From positions 1 through 39,751 of the forward strand of contig NZ_PTQW01000051.1 in the NCBI RefSeq assembly GCF_004343725.1: 39,751 nucleotides of DNA, in the 5' to 3' direction. Origin of the DNA: Treponema sp. J25 (GTDB lineage Bacteria; Spirochaetota; Spirochaetia; Treponematales; Breznakiellaceae). Below the pieces are notes generated by a model. That model was not told where the DNA came from, searched no databases, and saw only the letters and a program-made list of their open reading frames with translations. The translations under genes were made by a program, and so were the position numbers. Within the stretch, counting starts at the first letter, position 1, and the number at the start of each line of letters is the position of its first letter. Positions 15,891 to 23,445 of this stretch are shown one piece after another.

Positions 15891-16646
15891 GTGAATAGTA
15901 AACTGTTTTTGTTACTGGGAACGCTTCTAATCATTGATGCAGGATACGCTATTCCTCCCCTTAAGATTAAAGCGGGAAAGCCCGAAATAGTCTCAAAAAT
16001 TCAAGAGGGAGAGATGTTTATTCGTCCCTTACCGGCTATTCGTGATAGTATGTTCGATTTTAGCCAGCGGCCTCTGAACGAAATGGAAGAACTTTTTAAA
16101 AATATGAATCCTAATTTCCTTGCCGAAGCAGTGTATATACTTCCTGTTAGACCTGGTTTGGAACAAAAATTGAAAGACGCTATTGTACGTAAATTAAAAG
16201 AAGTGTCGTATCTTGATTCAATTCCCTATTATAGTAAACGGAATAAGACCACCCAACCACTTTTTCAGGATACGATTATTCTTGATACCCGAACAAATGC
16301 TCTTCGGACTACTATTCTGGCCCAACAGAAGATGCTCCCTTTTGAAACAAGTCAATTCACGTATAATTTTATAGAGGACAAAGATTATTTTTTGTTCTAT
16401 TCGGAAAATAGTAAGCCCCTGGTATATAACAATATTTCAACTGCCGGAGCAGGGGCCATGCGAACAGCCCTGATTATAGAAACCTATGCTGGCTATATTG
16501 TGTGTTATGGTATGGGCGGTGCCCGGGCTTTTACATTCTTTGGTTTACTAAACGACCGCCTCGAAACAGCGTTTTTAGGCCGGATAGAAGCGTTCTACCA
16601 ATGGTTTTTCACCCAGGGGCTTCCGCTTCTTCAAAGTCAATTATAA
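15891..16646 (+). CDS. secreted protein of unknown function
   Basis: A 251-residue protein that I cannot place in a named family. The first 20 residues (MNSKLFLLLGTLLIIDAGYA) look like a signal peptide with an A-x-A-like cleavage point before IPPLK, so it is probably periplasmic. The mature part has an aromatic-rich region, NYNFIEDKDYFLFY-like around residues 155-170, and a glycine-rich YIVCYGMGGARAFTFFG stretch near 205-222; I see no catalytic motif. GTG 15891 follows AAAGGA by nine bases. It lies 34 bases after rfbB, so it could be co-transcribed, and it ends before a strong terminator shared with the convergent gene. Confidence 0.7.
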   Translation: MNSKLFLLLGTLLIIDAGYAIPPLKIKAGKPEIVSKIQEGEMFIRPLPAIRDSMFDFSQRPLNEMEELFKNMNPNFLAEAVYILPVRPGLEQKLKDAIVRKLKEVSYLDSIPYYSKRNKTTQPLFQDTIILDTRTNALRTTILAQQKMLPFETSQFTYNFIEDKDYFLFYSENSKPLVYNNISTAGAGAMRTALIIETYAGYIVCYGMGGARAFTFFGLLNDRLETAFLGRIEAFYQWFFTQGLPLLQSQL

Positions 16647-16690
16647 AACCCTTCTTGGTAAGGAACGGTTTGGAATAATTTGGAATAATA

Positions 16691-16718
16691 AAAAGGCCGC
16701 ACTAAGGCGGCCTTTTTT
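16691..16718. terminator. strong bidirectional intrinsic terminator
   Basis: AAAAGGCCGC (16691-16700) pairs with GCGGCCTTTT (16707-16716) as a 10-bp stem around the loop ACTAAG. T-tracts follow on the + strand and A-tracts precede it, so it can stop transcription from both sides. It sits between two convergent genes (15891-16646 on + and 16744-17487 on -), where such a shared terminator is expected. Confidence 0.92.
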
Positions 16719-16743
16719 GTTTTCCCTTAAGGGGGCCAGCTTT

Positions 16744-17487
16744 TTATTTCTTACCGTTACTATTGCTACTACTCTGGCCGTTATATTTGCGGAGATTATT
16801 CAGCACCTCCCGGGCACGGGCTTGTACCGGACGGATGTAGGGTCCCTCGGCGATACGAATGATAGCCCTGATAGCGGAGGGATCTTTTAAGCCTCCATTA
16901 GCTTCGGCAATTTTTTCGTAGGCGTCTACCGCCGCTAAAGCAAGTAGATTATCGGGATTCAAAATATCAAAACGAGTAACCACCCAGGCAATAGCAGCGG
17001 TGGTGTCTTCGTCTCCCGCATCCTTAATTCGGGAAAGGCTTTTAATGGTTTCTACCAAGACCATTGGCTCCGCTTCTGCAACCAGAAGCTTTTTAAGGGT
17101 GTTTTTGGCTTCCGGCGTTCCCAGGTCTCCTAAATATTGGGCCGCCTTTGCTCGCACATCGGGGAAGTTATTGGTAATCCGGCCATTCAATCCTCCCTCG
17201 CGAGAGATGTTTACAATCCCTTCCAACGCAAGATATTCCAGGGCCTTCTGAATCTCTGGCCCGGTTCTTCCTGCCTTAATAGCATCCCCAATATATTCCA
17301 AGGCTACGAGCTTCATGTCCCGGCTTTCGGCCCGGCTTTGTTCTCGGATCACCATGAGTTCTACCGATTCCTGAAGGTAGGACTCTTCCACCGACAACTC
17401 TTTCTGATCTGTGGTTTTCTGTTGCGCTATGACAGCAGCGTTCATGCTACTCACTAACGCTACTACTACTAACACTACCTTTTTCAT
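16744..17487 (-). CDS. exported HEAT-repeat-like protein
   Basis: A 247-residue protein with an N-terminal signal peptide (KKVVLVVVALVSSMNAAVIA, then QQ). The mature part consists of repeated helical pairs such as VRAKAAQYLGDLGTPEAKNT, LVETIKSLSRIKDAGDED and ALAAVDAYEKIAEANGG, with the look of HEAT/PBS-lyase-type repeats. It probably serves protein-protein contacts in the periplasm. The ATG at 17487 is chosen because GGGGAGG lies four bases upstream and the signal peptide begins there; a longer reading to 17574 would add 29 polar residues with no ribosome site. It lies downstream of and on the same strand as the lipoprotein gene, separated by 68 bases. Its partner is unknown. Confidence 0.75.
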   Translation of the reverse strand: MKKVVLVVVALVSSMNAAVIAQQKTTDQKELSVEESYLQESVELMVIREQSRAESRDMKLVALEYIGDAIKAGRTGPEIQKALEYLALEGIVNISREGGLNGRITNNFPDVRAKAAQYLGDLGTPEAKNTLKKLLVAEAEPMVLVETIKSLSRIKDAGDEDTTAAIAWVVTRFDILNPDNLLALAAVDAYEKIAEANGGLKDPSAIRAIIRIAEGPYIRPVQARAREVLNNLRKYNGQSSSNSNGKK

Positions 17488-17555
17488 GCTGCCTCCCCGG
17501 GATTCTCCTTTACTCATTGCCATATGCATTCTTCCTTTTTGTCTATTATACTGGA

Positions 17556-18128
17556 TCAATTGATTATTTTCCATTGTCCATCCCGTTTTTCAAGATCATA
17601 CAGTCGTAGTCGTTGCCCTTTCGGGGTAACCGTATACGCCTTTACCCGCTTCTGGCCAATAAACTCAATATCATCGACCCGATCATTGGCTCGAGATGGT
17701 ACTACTACATATATAAAGTAATCCTGCAAAGTGCGCAAGACGATTTTTTCGTTTTTTAATCGGGCCGACTCGGAAACCTGGGCAAGAAAGTCGGGATCAC
17801 TCAAGCTATCCCGATAAACGGGACTAAGGTAAGAGACCCAACTATTAAAATCTTTATTTCGAATAATATAGTTTAAGCGTTCGATAAGCTGTTGGACTTC
17901 GATTTTTGTGGTATCGTATTCTTCTTTGGTGACTGTCCTGGGATCAAAGGGTTCTTCTTTTACCTCCGGAGGCGCTGATGTAGAGGGAGGAGATGGTGAG
18001 ACAACCGCTTCTGTACTGTTCTGTACTGGTTCCTGCACTGTATTTTGTTCCGCCGGTATGTGCTGGCATGAGAGAACAATAGCTATCCCCAGCCCAGTCA
18101 AAAGCCCTAGTTGCAAAGTGTATTTCAT
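17556..18128 (-). CDS. predicted lipoprotein of unknown function
   Basis: A 190-residue protein whose N-terminus ends in IAIVLSC, a spirochaete-type lipobox with cysteine at residue 21, so it is probably a lipid-anchored envelope protein. A proline/serine/threonine-rich linker (about residues 25-65) follows, then a compact C-terminal domain with VQQLIERLNYIIRNKDFNSW, LSPVYRDSLSDPDFLA and DLEKRDGQWKIIN. The ending resembles small NTF2-like or DUF4440-like folds, but I would not assign it. The ATG at 18128 follows GGGAG. A good promoter lies upstream at 18158-18186, and the HEAT-repeat gene follows on the same transcript. Confidence 0.75.
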   Translation of the reverse strand: MKYTLQLGLLTGLGIAIVLSCQHIPAEQNTVQEPVQNSTEAVVSPSPPSTSAPPEVKEEPFDPRTVTKEEYDTTKIEVQQLIERLNYIIRNKDFNSWVSYLSPVYRDSLSDPDFLAQVSESARLKNEKIVLRTLQDYFIYVVVPSRANDRVDDIEFIGQKRVKAYTVTPKGQRLRLYDLEKRDGQWKIIN

Positions 18129-18157
18129 GGGTTCACACTCCCGTGGTATTCTTCTCT

Positions 18158-18186
18158 ATAGTACCGCTAACTTTTCTATTAGTCAA
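18158..18186 (-). promoter_or_regulatory. promoter of the lipoprotein / HEAT-repeat pair
   Basis: Reading the - strand, TTGACT (18186-18181) and TACTAT (18163-18158) are separated by exactly 17 bases. Transcription would begin near 18151, about 20 bases before the ATG at 18128, which leaves room for the GGGAG ribosome site. The -35 box overlaps the stop of the small - strand frame at 18179-18358. Confidence 0.65.
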
Positions 18187-18358
18187 ACTGTTTATAAAGG
18201 TTGGGGGGTAAGACAAGGTCTGGGAAAGAACGGACGCCCTGTGCTGGCCGATGGAAGACCTCATCGGTACTCATAAACCTCAGACTTTGCCGTAGGGGAG
18301 GGCCCACCAAATATCGGCCTTGACCATTCGATTGCTCTGGAGTATGCTCCAGCATCAT
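18179..18358 (-). CDS. possible small divergent protein (59 aa), doubtful
   Basis: This frame fills the gap between coaD and the lipoprotein gene. Its ATG lies on the palindromic CATG that also contains the coaD start, so the two would diverge from the same four bases. The product has protein-like composition (QGRYLVGPPLRQSLRF, STDEVFHRPAQGV, LPPNLYKQFD) but no recognised domain. There is no ribosome site, and its upstream region is coaD coding sequence. It may be a chance frame. Confidence 0.25.
   Translation of the reverse strand: MMLEHTPEQSNGQGRYLVGPPLRQSLRFMSTDEVFHRPAQGVRSFPDLVLPPNLYKQFD
18320..18352 (+). promoter_or_regulatory. coaD promoter with palindrome over the -10 box
   Basis: TTGACC (18320-18325) and TATGCT (18343-18348) are 17 bases apart. 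The -10 ends only eight bases before the coaD ATG, so the mRNA would have almost no leader. A perfect dyad, CTGGAG-TATG-CTCCAG (18337-18352), is centred on the -10 box and could be a repressor site. Confidence 0.6.
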
Positions 18359-18851
18359 GTTACGGGCAGGTTTCCCAGGATCCTTTGATCCTCCCACCTA
18401 CGGACATCTTGATGTGATTCGGCGGGCTGCAAAAATTTTTGATGAACTCACGGTGATAATTGCGGTAAACCGGGAAAAACGGTACCTCTTTTCGCCGGAA
18501 GAACGGCGCTATATGATTGAACAATTAGTCCGAGATGTCCCCAATGTTCGGGTAGATCTCTGTGATACCCTTATTGTGCAGTACCTACGGGAACACCAGA
18601 TCCCCGTAATGATTCGGGGTGTGCGGGGAGTGGCTGACTTCTCCTACGAATTTGATATTTCCATGATTAATAAGGGATTAGATCCTGAAATCGAGACCCT
18701 GTTTCTCACTACCGATCCCCGTTATTTCGTGGTTCGCTCATCGGTTATTAAAGAACTTGCCTCTTTTGGTGGGGATGTCTCAGCCATGGTCCCCCCCCTG
18801 GTTGCAGAAATGTTAAAAAATAAGTATGATAGATCGGCGGAAAAGGCTTGA
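18357..18851 (+). CDS. coaD: phosphopantetheine adenylyltransferase
   Basis: The fourth step of coenzyme A synthesis: transfers AMP from ATP to 4'-phosphopantetheine, giving dephospho-CoA. This 164-residue protein has FPGSFDPPTYGHLDVIRRA with the nucleotidyltransferase T-x-G-H motif at residues 14-17, IRGVRGVADFSYEF, and the C-terminal YFVVRSSVIKE signature. The length is typical. ATG 18357 is the only sensible start, since FPGSFDP must lie within the first dozen residues. No Shine-Dalgarno is visible, and the promoter -10 lies eight bases upstream, consistent with a leaderless message. rpmF, acpP and rnc follow from a separate promoter. Confidence 0.96.
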   Translation: MLRAGFPGSFDPPTYGHLDVIRRAAKIFDELTVIIAVNREKRYLFSPEERRYMIEQLVRDVPNVRVDLCDTLIVQYLREHQIPVMIRGVRGVADFSYEFDISMINKGLDPEIETLFLTTDPRYFVVRSSVIKELASFGGDVSAMVPPLVAEMLKNKYDRSAEKA

Positions 18852-18876
18852 CAATTTACGACAAACTCTGTAGATT
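18848..18876 (+). promoter_or_regulatory. promoter of rpmF-acpP-rnc
   Basis: TTGACA (18848-18853), a perfect -35, and TAGATT (18871-18876) are spaced by 17 bases. Initiation near 18883 gives a leader of about 40 bases with a purine-rich GTGAGG before the rpmF ATG. The -35 overlaps the end of coaD. Confidence 0.75.
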
Positions 18877-18922
18877 GTGTCAAACTCCGACGACATTACC
18901 TAAGTGAAGTGAGGTTTTTACT

Positions 18923-19111
18923 ATGGCAGTTCCAAGAGGGAAAACATCCAAGGCTCGAACTCGGCGTCGGCGGGCAATAAACATGAAACTGGTGGCACCA
19001 ACCCTGATCGAGTGCCCCACCTGCGGGAACCGGGTGCAGCTCCATCGGGTATGTCCCCGCTGTGGTTTCTACCGGGGGCGACAGGTGATCATACCCCAGT
19101 CAAAATCCTAA
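18923..19111 (+). CDS. rpmF: 50S ribosomal protein L32
   Basis: A 62-residue basic ribosomal protein. The start MAVPRGKTSKARTRRRRA is the universal L32 N-terminus, and a zinc ribbon follows with two pairs, CPTC and CPRC. It binds 23S rRNA in the large subunit. The gene is followed 19 bases later by acpP, the frequent rpmF/fatty-acid gene neighbourhood. It has its own good promoter inside the end of coaD. Confidence 0.98.
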   Translation: MAVPRGKTSKARTRRRRAINMKLVAPTLIECPTCGNRVQLHRVCPRCGFYRGRQVIIPQSKS

Positions 19112-19130
19112 GGCGAAAGGAGATAGGAGA

Positions 19131-19367
19131 ATGGATGAATTATTCGAGAAGATGAAAAAAATCATCGCGGAAAAGCTGGAAATTGATGAATCCAAGATCA
19201 CCATGGACGCATCCTTCCGGCAGGACCTCGGTGCAGATAGCCTGGATACCTATGAGTTGGTCTATGCTATCGAAGAAGAAATGGGGATCTCTATCCCGGA
19301 TGAAAAAGCCAACGAATTCGAAACCGTTAAGGATGCCTACGAATTTATTAAATCTCAGCAAAAATAA
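19131..19367 (+). CDS. acpP: acyl carrier protein
   Basis: A 78-residue acidic carrier of fatty acyl intermediates. The phosphopantetheine attachment serine is in LGADSLDTYELVYAIEEE (Ser at about residue 37), and the helix-rich pattern is complete. A clear AAAGGAG ribosome site precedes it. In some bacteria acpP and rnc are adjacent, as here; the rnc frame begins inside or just after its end. Confidence 0.98.
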   Translation: MDELFEKMKKIIAEKLEIDESKITMDASFRQDLGADSLDTYELVYAIEEEMGISIPDEKANEFETVKDAYEFIKSQQK

Positions 19368-20100
19368 GCTTCCTTCTCTTCCTCCCGTCGATGGAGATCG
19401 ACGGAAGGTATTGCAGGATTTTCTGCGACGGGCAAACCTAAGGTTCAGAAGTCTAGAGCTTCTGAACCTTTCGTTTATTCATCGCTCTGCCACCAACGAA
19501 CTTCCCATCAAAGTGAATAATGAACGTCTCGAATTCCTTGGTGATGCGGTCATTGGGTTAATTACGGCCAGTATCCTATATGAGCGGCTCCCCGAGAAGC
19601 CGGAGGGAGAACTGGCGAAAATAAAGAGTGTGGTAGTCTCTGAGGATATCCTTTCAGGGCGAGCCCGGGAATTAGGAATCGATTCGCTTCTTATTCTAGG
19701 CAAAGGAGAAGAACTCTCAGGGGGAAGAACCAAAAAAGCACTCCTGGCTGATGCCCTTGAAGCCTTAGTAGGGGCTATCTACCTTGATGGGGGCTTTACG
19801 CATACCTTTGAGTTCGTCGGCCCCTTTATTCAGGAAGAAATTGAACAGGTCTTGTCCCAACGGCATCACCAGGATTATAAGACCCTCCTTCAGGAATGGT
19901 GTCAGCATTGGTATCGCTCCTATCCGCAGTATCGGCTGGTAAAAAAAACCGGCCCCGATCACGATAGGTTATTCTGGGTAGAAGTACAGGTCCAGGAAAA
20001 AGTGTATGGCCCTGCCACAGGAAAAAACAAAAAAGAAGCCGAACAGGCCGCCGCTCGCCTGGCCTATACGGACCTTACAAAAGGTGAAGCCAATACATAG
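19333..20100 (+). CDS. rnc: ribonuclease III
   Basis: Cleaves double-stranded RNA, processing rRNA precursors and structured mRNA. The catalytic domain has the signature NERLEFLGDAVIGL and a second acidic patch in LADALEALVGAIYLDGG. The C-terminal double-stranded RNA-binding domain runs from DYKTLLQEW to KKEAEQAAARLAYTDL. The start is uncertain: ATG 19333 gives 255 residues and overlaps the acpP end in another frame, while TTG 19411 gives 229 residues with a badly placed ribosome site. I prefer 19333, which implies coupling to acpP translation. Confidence 0.93.
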   Translation: MPTNLLNLSKNKLPSLPPVDGDRRKVLQDFLRRANLRFRSLELLNLSFIHRSATNELPIKVNNERLEFLGDAVIGLITASILYERLPEKPEGELAKIKSVVVSEDILSGRARELGIDSLLILGKGEELSGGRTKKALLADALEALVGAIYLDGGFTHTFEFVGPFIQEEIEQVLSQRHHQDYKTLLQEWCQHWYRSYPQYRLVKKTGPDHDRLFWVEVQVQEKVYGPATGKNKKEAEQAAARLAYTDLTKGEANT

Positions 20101-20126
20101 GGCTGTGTTTTTAACCAAAACCGCCT

Positions 20127-20152
20127 ATCGGATATACGATTTTTTCTTTTTT
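20127..20152 (+). terminator. weak candidate terminator after rnc
   Basis: ATCG (20127-20130) can pair with CGAT (20137-20140), followed by a long U-rich run (TTTTTTCTTTTTT). The stem is short, but the T-tract is the best in the rnc/cca gap. The rest of this 185-base gap shows no gene. Confidence 0.3.
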
Positions 20153-20285
20153 GCAACGACAGGGATGTCCCACAAGGGAACAATAAAGAGAGACCCGGAC
20201 TGTCCCCCGGCATGACTCGTGGGTGTTTTTGCCCCTTATGGGAGCGGCGTATACTTTCTTGACAGATTCCGGCGTGGGCCGAAGA

Positions 20286-21635
20286 CTAGGACCGCAGTTT
20301 TTCGTACAACCGAAGGGCTATCTCGCTGAGCCGTTCCCTGGTATTTTCTTGGGGGTCGTCCAGAACAGTCTGGAGTAACTCCGTAAGAATCCTTCCCATG
20401 ATAGGCCCCCGGGGAATGCCCAGGGCAGCCAGATCTTCTCCGTTAATAGCGAGATCTTTAAGGGATAAGGCCGAATTTTCCCTCAGGATGGCTTCGATAC
20501 GTTCCTGGAGTTCTCGGTTGTAATCCGGTGGCGGCTCGATTCCTGTGGTTGCCCAGGCATCGGCCCGACGAAGATCGAGCATGTCTTCCATGGCTTCTAC
20601 GCCCACCCGGGCAAGCAAACGGCGCACCGCCGCATCGGTCCAGGAACTTTCATAATAAAACATATGATGACTAATCAGGTGGCAGACCGCCTCTATAAAA
20701 GTATTGGGGTATCGGAGGCGTGTTAAGAGCTCCCGGGAAAGGCGGGCCGATTCCCGTTCGTGCTGATAAAAGGTCCAGGTCCCTTCGGAATTTTTTTGAC
20801 GGACCAGGGGTTTACCGATATCATGGAGAAGGGCCGCCATTCGTACTACCGGCTTGTGGCGGGGCGCCACATCACAGGCCAGAAGACTATGATCGAGCAC
20901 ATCGAAGCGATGAAAGCCCCGCTGTTCCACACCGCGACAGCGGGAGAGTTCAGGCAAAAGCAGTTCCAGGAGCCCCGTTTGTTCCATAAGCTGGAAGGCA
21001 ATGGATGGCTGGCGACTTGCAAGAATTCGGTCCAGTTCTTCCCGGATCCGCTCTTTTGCAACCCCCGCGGTGACCGACAGGGCCCGCGGAATCGCCGCAA
21101 GGGTAGCTTCCTCTACATGAAATTCGAGCTGGGCCGCAAAACGGAGGGCCCGGAGGGGACGCAGACCATCTTCTGTAAACCGCTTGAGGGGATCCCCTAC
21201 ACAGCGGATAATGTTCCGGCGAATATCCTCTTGCCCGTTAAAGGGGTCCACCAGGGGACCCCGGGGAAGCTGATAAGCCATGGCATTCATGGTAAAGTCC
21301 CGGCGAGAGAGGTCTTCTTCAATGGTAGGAACATACTGAACCGTGTCAGGATGTCGGCCATCGGAATAGTCCGATTCAATCCGGAAGGTGGTTGTTTCTA
21401 TTTCAAGCCCCTTGTGATGGATCGTAACCGTCCCATGTTTAATACCCGTGGGAATAACCCGTCGAAAAAGACGTAGCACCGCTTCAGGCCGGGCATCGGT
21501 GGCAATATCCCAATCTTTTGCAGGGACACCCCGGACAAGGTCCCGGACCGCTCCCCCCACAAGGTAGGCCTTAAAGCCGTGCTGTTGCAAAATTGTAGCC
21601 ACTTCAGTAAGTTGATAGGGAACACGAAACCTCAT
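20286..21635 (-). CDS. cca: CCA-adding / tRNA nucleotidyltransferase with HD domain
   Basis: Adds or repairs the 3' CCA of tRNAs; neither tRNA in this window encodes CCA. The N-terminal class II nucleotidyltransferase head has LVGGAVRDLVRG and KDWDIATDA (D-x-D), followed by the RRDFTMNAMAYQL and RCVGDPLKRFTEDGLRPLRA motifs. The C-terminal half has an HD domain, VVRMAALLHDIGKP. It is 449 residues from ATG 21635; a GTG at 21644 would add three. No Shine-Dalgarno is seen, and a TATAGT -10 box ends only seven bases before the ATG, suggesting a leaderless message. Poly(A) polymerase activity is possible in this family, but CCA addition is the simplest reading. Confidence 0.92.
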   Translation of the reverse strand: MRFRVPYQLTEVATILQQHGFKAYLVGGAVRDLVRGVPAKDWDIATDARPEAVLRLFRRVIPTGIKHGTVTIHHKGLEIETTTFRIESDYSDGRHPDTVQYVPTIEEDLSRRDFTMNAMAYQLPRGPLVDPFNGQEDIRRNIIRCVGDPLKRFTEDGLRPLRALRFAAQLEFHVEEATLAAIPRALSVTAGVAKERIREELDRILASRQPSIAFQLMEQTGLLELLLPELSRCRGVEQRGFHRFDVLDHSLLACDVAPRHKPVVRMAALLHDIGKPLVRQKNSEGTWTFYQHERESARLSRELLTRLRYPNTFIEAVCHLISHHMFYYESSWTDAAVRRLLARVGVEAMEDMLDLRRADAWATTGIEPPPDYNRELQERIEAILRENSALSLKDLAINGEDLAALGIPRGPIMGRILTELLQTVLDDPQENTRERLSEIALRLYEKLRS

Positions 21636-21642
21636 GGGAAGC

Positions 21643-21648
21643 ACTATA
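21643..21648 (-). promoter_or_regulatory. -10 box of cca, next to the start codon
   Basis: On the - strand TATAGT (21648-21643) ends seven bases before the cca ATG (21635). A matching -35 is poor (TTTCCC at 17 bases). The layout predicts initiation within a few bases of the start codon. Confidence 0.45.
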
Positions 21649-21683
21649 GCCAGTCAGCGGCCTTTGGGAAAGGGGATCGCCGC

Positions 21684-21715
21684 ATCTATACCTATGGGGT
21701 ATCTATACCTATGGG
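21684..21715. repeat. 15-bp direct repeat between cca and the thiamine gene
   Basis: ATCTATACCTATGGG occurs twice, at 21684-21698 and 21701-21715, with a 17-base period. It lies 50 to 80 bases upstream of the cca start on the divergent side, and about 100 bases upstream of the thiamine pyrophosphokinase gene. It could be a tandem regulator site or a simple duplication. Confidence 0.6.
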
Positions 21716-21816
21716 ATTCCCGGGTAGGATATAACCAGGGGCAAGGGGCCCCGAAGGGATAAAAGGGGACTTCGGTTCCTCGAAGCCCTTTAGGAATTCA
21801 TGGATAAGGAAACGGC

Positions 21817-22467
21817 ATGAAAACCCTCGTATGTATCGGAGGCCAGGGGCCAACACAAGCATGGTGCGCCCCTTTTATTCAGGGAGCCAGCCTCATCATT
21901 GCGGCCGATTCGGGGCTGAGTACCGCCCTTTCCCTGGGACTTTCTCCGCACTGGATCATCGGCGATATGGATTCGCTTCAGGACAAACACCTCCTCTCGT
22001 CTTTTCCAACGGATCGGATCTTGCGTTATCCTCCCGATAAGGACTACACGGATACGGAACTTGCCTGCATGTTTGCCTGGGACCAGGGAGCAGAAGAACT
22101 CATCCTCTTGGGGGGCGGGGAAGGGCGAACCGATCACAGTCTAGCTCTCATTTCGCTTTTTGAACGCCCCCGCTATCCCGATCTCTGGATTACCGGCCAG
22201 GAACTAATTTTCATAGGAGATGGGGCAAACCCCCGTTATTCCTCGCTCTCCCTCTCTTTTGCCGAAAATACCCTGGTCTCGGTGTTTCCCCTGGGGGTGG
22301 GCCCCTGGCGTATTACAAGTAGGGGGCTCAAGTGGCCCGTGGATGATTATCCGTGGCAACGGGGGCTCTTTGGTATTAGTAACCGTATTTCCCAATCTCC
22401 GGCAACCCTCGAGATGAAAGAAGGGCGCTTTTTAATTTTTGTGATCCCTTTGGAAGGGGCTTCTTAG
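21817..22467 (+). CDS. thiN: thiamine pyrophosphokinase
   Basis: Transfers pyrophosphate from ATP to thiamine, giving the cofactor thiamine diphosphate. The 216-residue protein has the family sequence ASLIIAADSGLSTALSLGL, PHWIIGDMDSL, YPPDKDYTDTELACMFA and LLGGGEGRTDHSLALI, which together form the acidic active site. The C-terminal beta domain (VSVFPLGVGPW, GLKWPVDDY) is also present, so the protein is complete. AAGGA precedes the ATG by seven bases. It stands alone, divergent from cca and convergent with the HIT gene. Confidence 0.92.
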   Translation: MKTLVCIGGQGPTQAWCAPFIQGASLIIAADSGLSTALSLGLSPHWIIGDMDSLQDKHLLSSFPTDRILRYPPDKDYTDTELACMFAWDQGAEELILLGGGEGRTDHSLALISLFERPRYPDLWITGQELIFIGDGANPRYSSLSLSFAENTLVSVFPLGVGPWRITSRGLKWPVDDYPWQRGLFGISNRISQSPATLEMKEGRFLIFVIPLEGAS

Positions 22468-22501
22468 GATATACATTTTTACTCGGTGAACCCGTATGGT
22501 T

Positions 22502-23002
22502 TTAACGGCGTCCATCAGGGGAACTGCGTTTCTTAAAGGCCTTCATGAGTCGCTCTTTGGTGTCCAGGGGATGTTCCACCAGAACCCGCTTGCCCGCAAG
22601 CAACTCGGCGATTCCAATCTCCCGGGGATAGCGGGGAATAATGTGGTAATGGAGATGTTCAATAGAGGCCCCCGCGCTGAGCCCCATATTGCATCCCACG
22701 TTAAAGCCTGCGGGATTGTATTCGTCGGTAAGCACATCGAGGGCTATTTTTAGCACTTCCTGGAGTCGCAACCATTCAGGAGGAGAAAGATCTCGAAGAT
22801 CCGCTATATGTCGATGGGGAAAGACAAGAAGATGTCCCGGATTGTAGGGATACAGATTAAGGCAGACCGTAAAATCCTCCTCCCGATAGACGGTAAGGTC
22901 CGTTACGGCCGGATCCCGATCCCGCACCAAACACAAAATACAGCCCTCAGGCCGTTTACCCTTAAGGTAGGCTATCTTTTCAAAATTAAAAAAATACTCC
23001 AT
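22502..23002 (-). CDS. HIT-family nucleotide hydrolase / Ap4A phosphorylase-like
   Basis: A 166-residue HIT protein with the histidine triad in SIEHLHYHIIPRYP (H-x-H-x-H) near residue 125. An N-terminal EGCILCLVRD likely binds zinc, and NLYPYNPGHLLVFPHRHIAD is typical of the Ap4A phosphorylase-type branch. It probably splits dinucleoside polyphosphates or similar nucleotides. The ATG at 23002 fits the family start (MEYFFNFEKIAYLKG); an upstream reading to 23044 runs through the promoter. A -10 box ends nine bases before the ATG, so the message may be leaderless. Confidence 0.85.
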   Translation of the reverse strand: MEYFFNFEKIAYLKGKRPEGCILCLVRDRDPAVTDLTVYREEDFTVCLNLYPYNPGHLLVFPHRHIADLRDLSPPEWLRLQEVLKIALDVLTDEYNPAGFNVGCNMGLSAGASIEHLHYHIIPRYPREIGIAELLAGKRVLVEHPLDTKERLMKAFKKRSSPDGRR

Positions 23003-23011
23003 GGTAGTGAT

Positions 23012-23040
23012 ATAATACTTCCGTACCGTGACTTTCGCAA
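23012..23040 (-). promoter_or_regulatory. promoter of the HIT gene
   Basis: On the - strand TTGCGA (23040-23035) and TATTAT (23017-23012) are 17 bases apart. The -10 ends nine bases before the ATG at 23002, leaving a leader of two to four bases and no space for a ribosome site. Confidence 0.5.
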
Positions 23041-23073
23041 GCAAACGGTAGCATTACGAGAGGAAAAACCATA

Positions 23074-23445
23074 ATGCCCCTACGACGATTACCCCGTAAA
23101 GAACTCCGTGAGCTATTATTCAAGCGGACATTGATTGTTATCCTTGTGTACAACACCTTACTGTTTTTCTTGTATTGGGTAGGCAATTTTCAATCCTTTC
23201 TTGATAGCACCCAGCGGATGATACTCCAACTCCTTACCTGGACCGGGGCGTTTCAGAGTTCCTTTTCTTTTCTTCTGGGTATCGGCATAATAGGCCACCT
23301 GTTGACCCCTTCTCATGGGGGTCCCCTTTCTCCACACCGCATTTCCTGGTATAAAAAGCTGGGGGCCGTGCTTGTTTCTTTTCTTCTGGGAATAGGGTAC
23401 GCCTTTTTTAGTCAAATGATTCTGCATCTGATGGGAGGTATATAG
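23074..23445 (+). CDS. small integral membrane protein, unknown function
   Basis: A 123-residue protein with a basic N-terminus (PLRRLPRKELRELLFKR) and three hydrophobic segments: about 19-37 (TLIVILVYNTLLFFLYWVG), 60-80 (around FSFLLGIGIIGHLL) and 97-119 (LGAVLVSFLLGIGYAFFSQM). I recognise no family. Its stop overlaps the GTG of the chorismate mutase gene by one base, so the two are co-translated, but no functional link is evident. A link to chorismate metabolism would be guesswork. Confidence 0.65.
   Translation: MPLRRLPRKELRELLFKRTLIVILVYNTLLFFLYWVGNFQSFLDSTQRMILQLLTWTGAFQSSFSFLLGIGIIGHLLTPSHGGPLSPHRISWYKKLGAVLVSFLLGIGYAFFSQMILHLMGGI

Noticed and set aside
20259-20264. TTGACA in the rnc/cca gap
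   Set aside because: A perfect -35, but no acceptable -10 at 16-18 bases, and it points into the antisense of cca.
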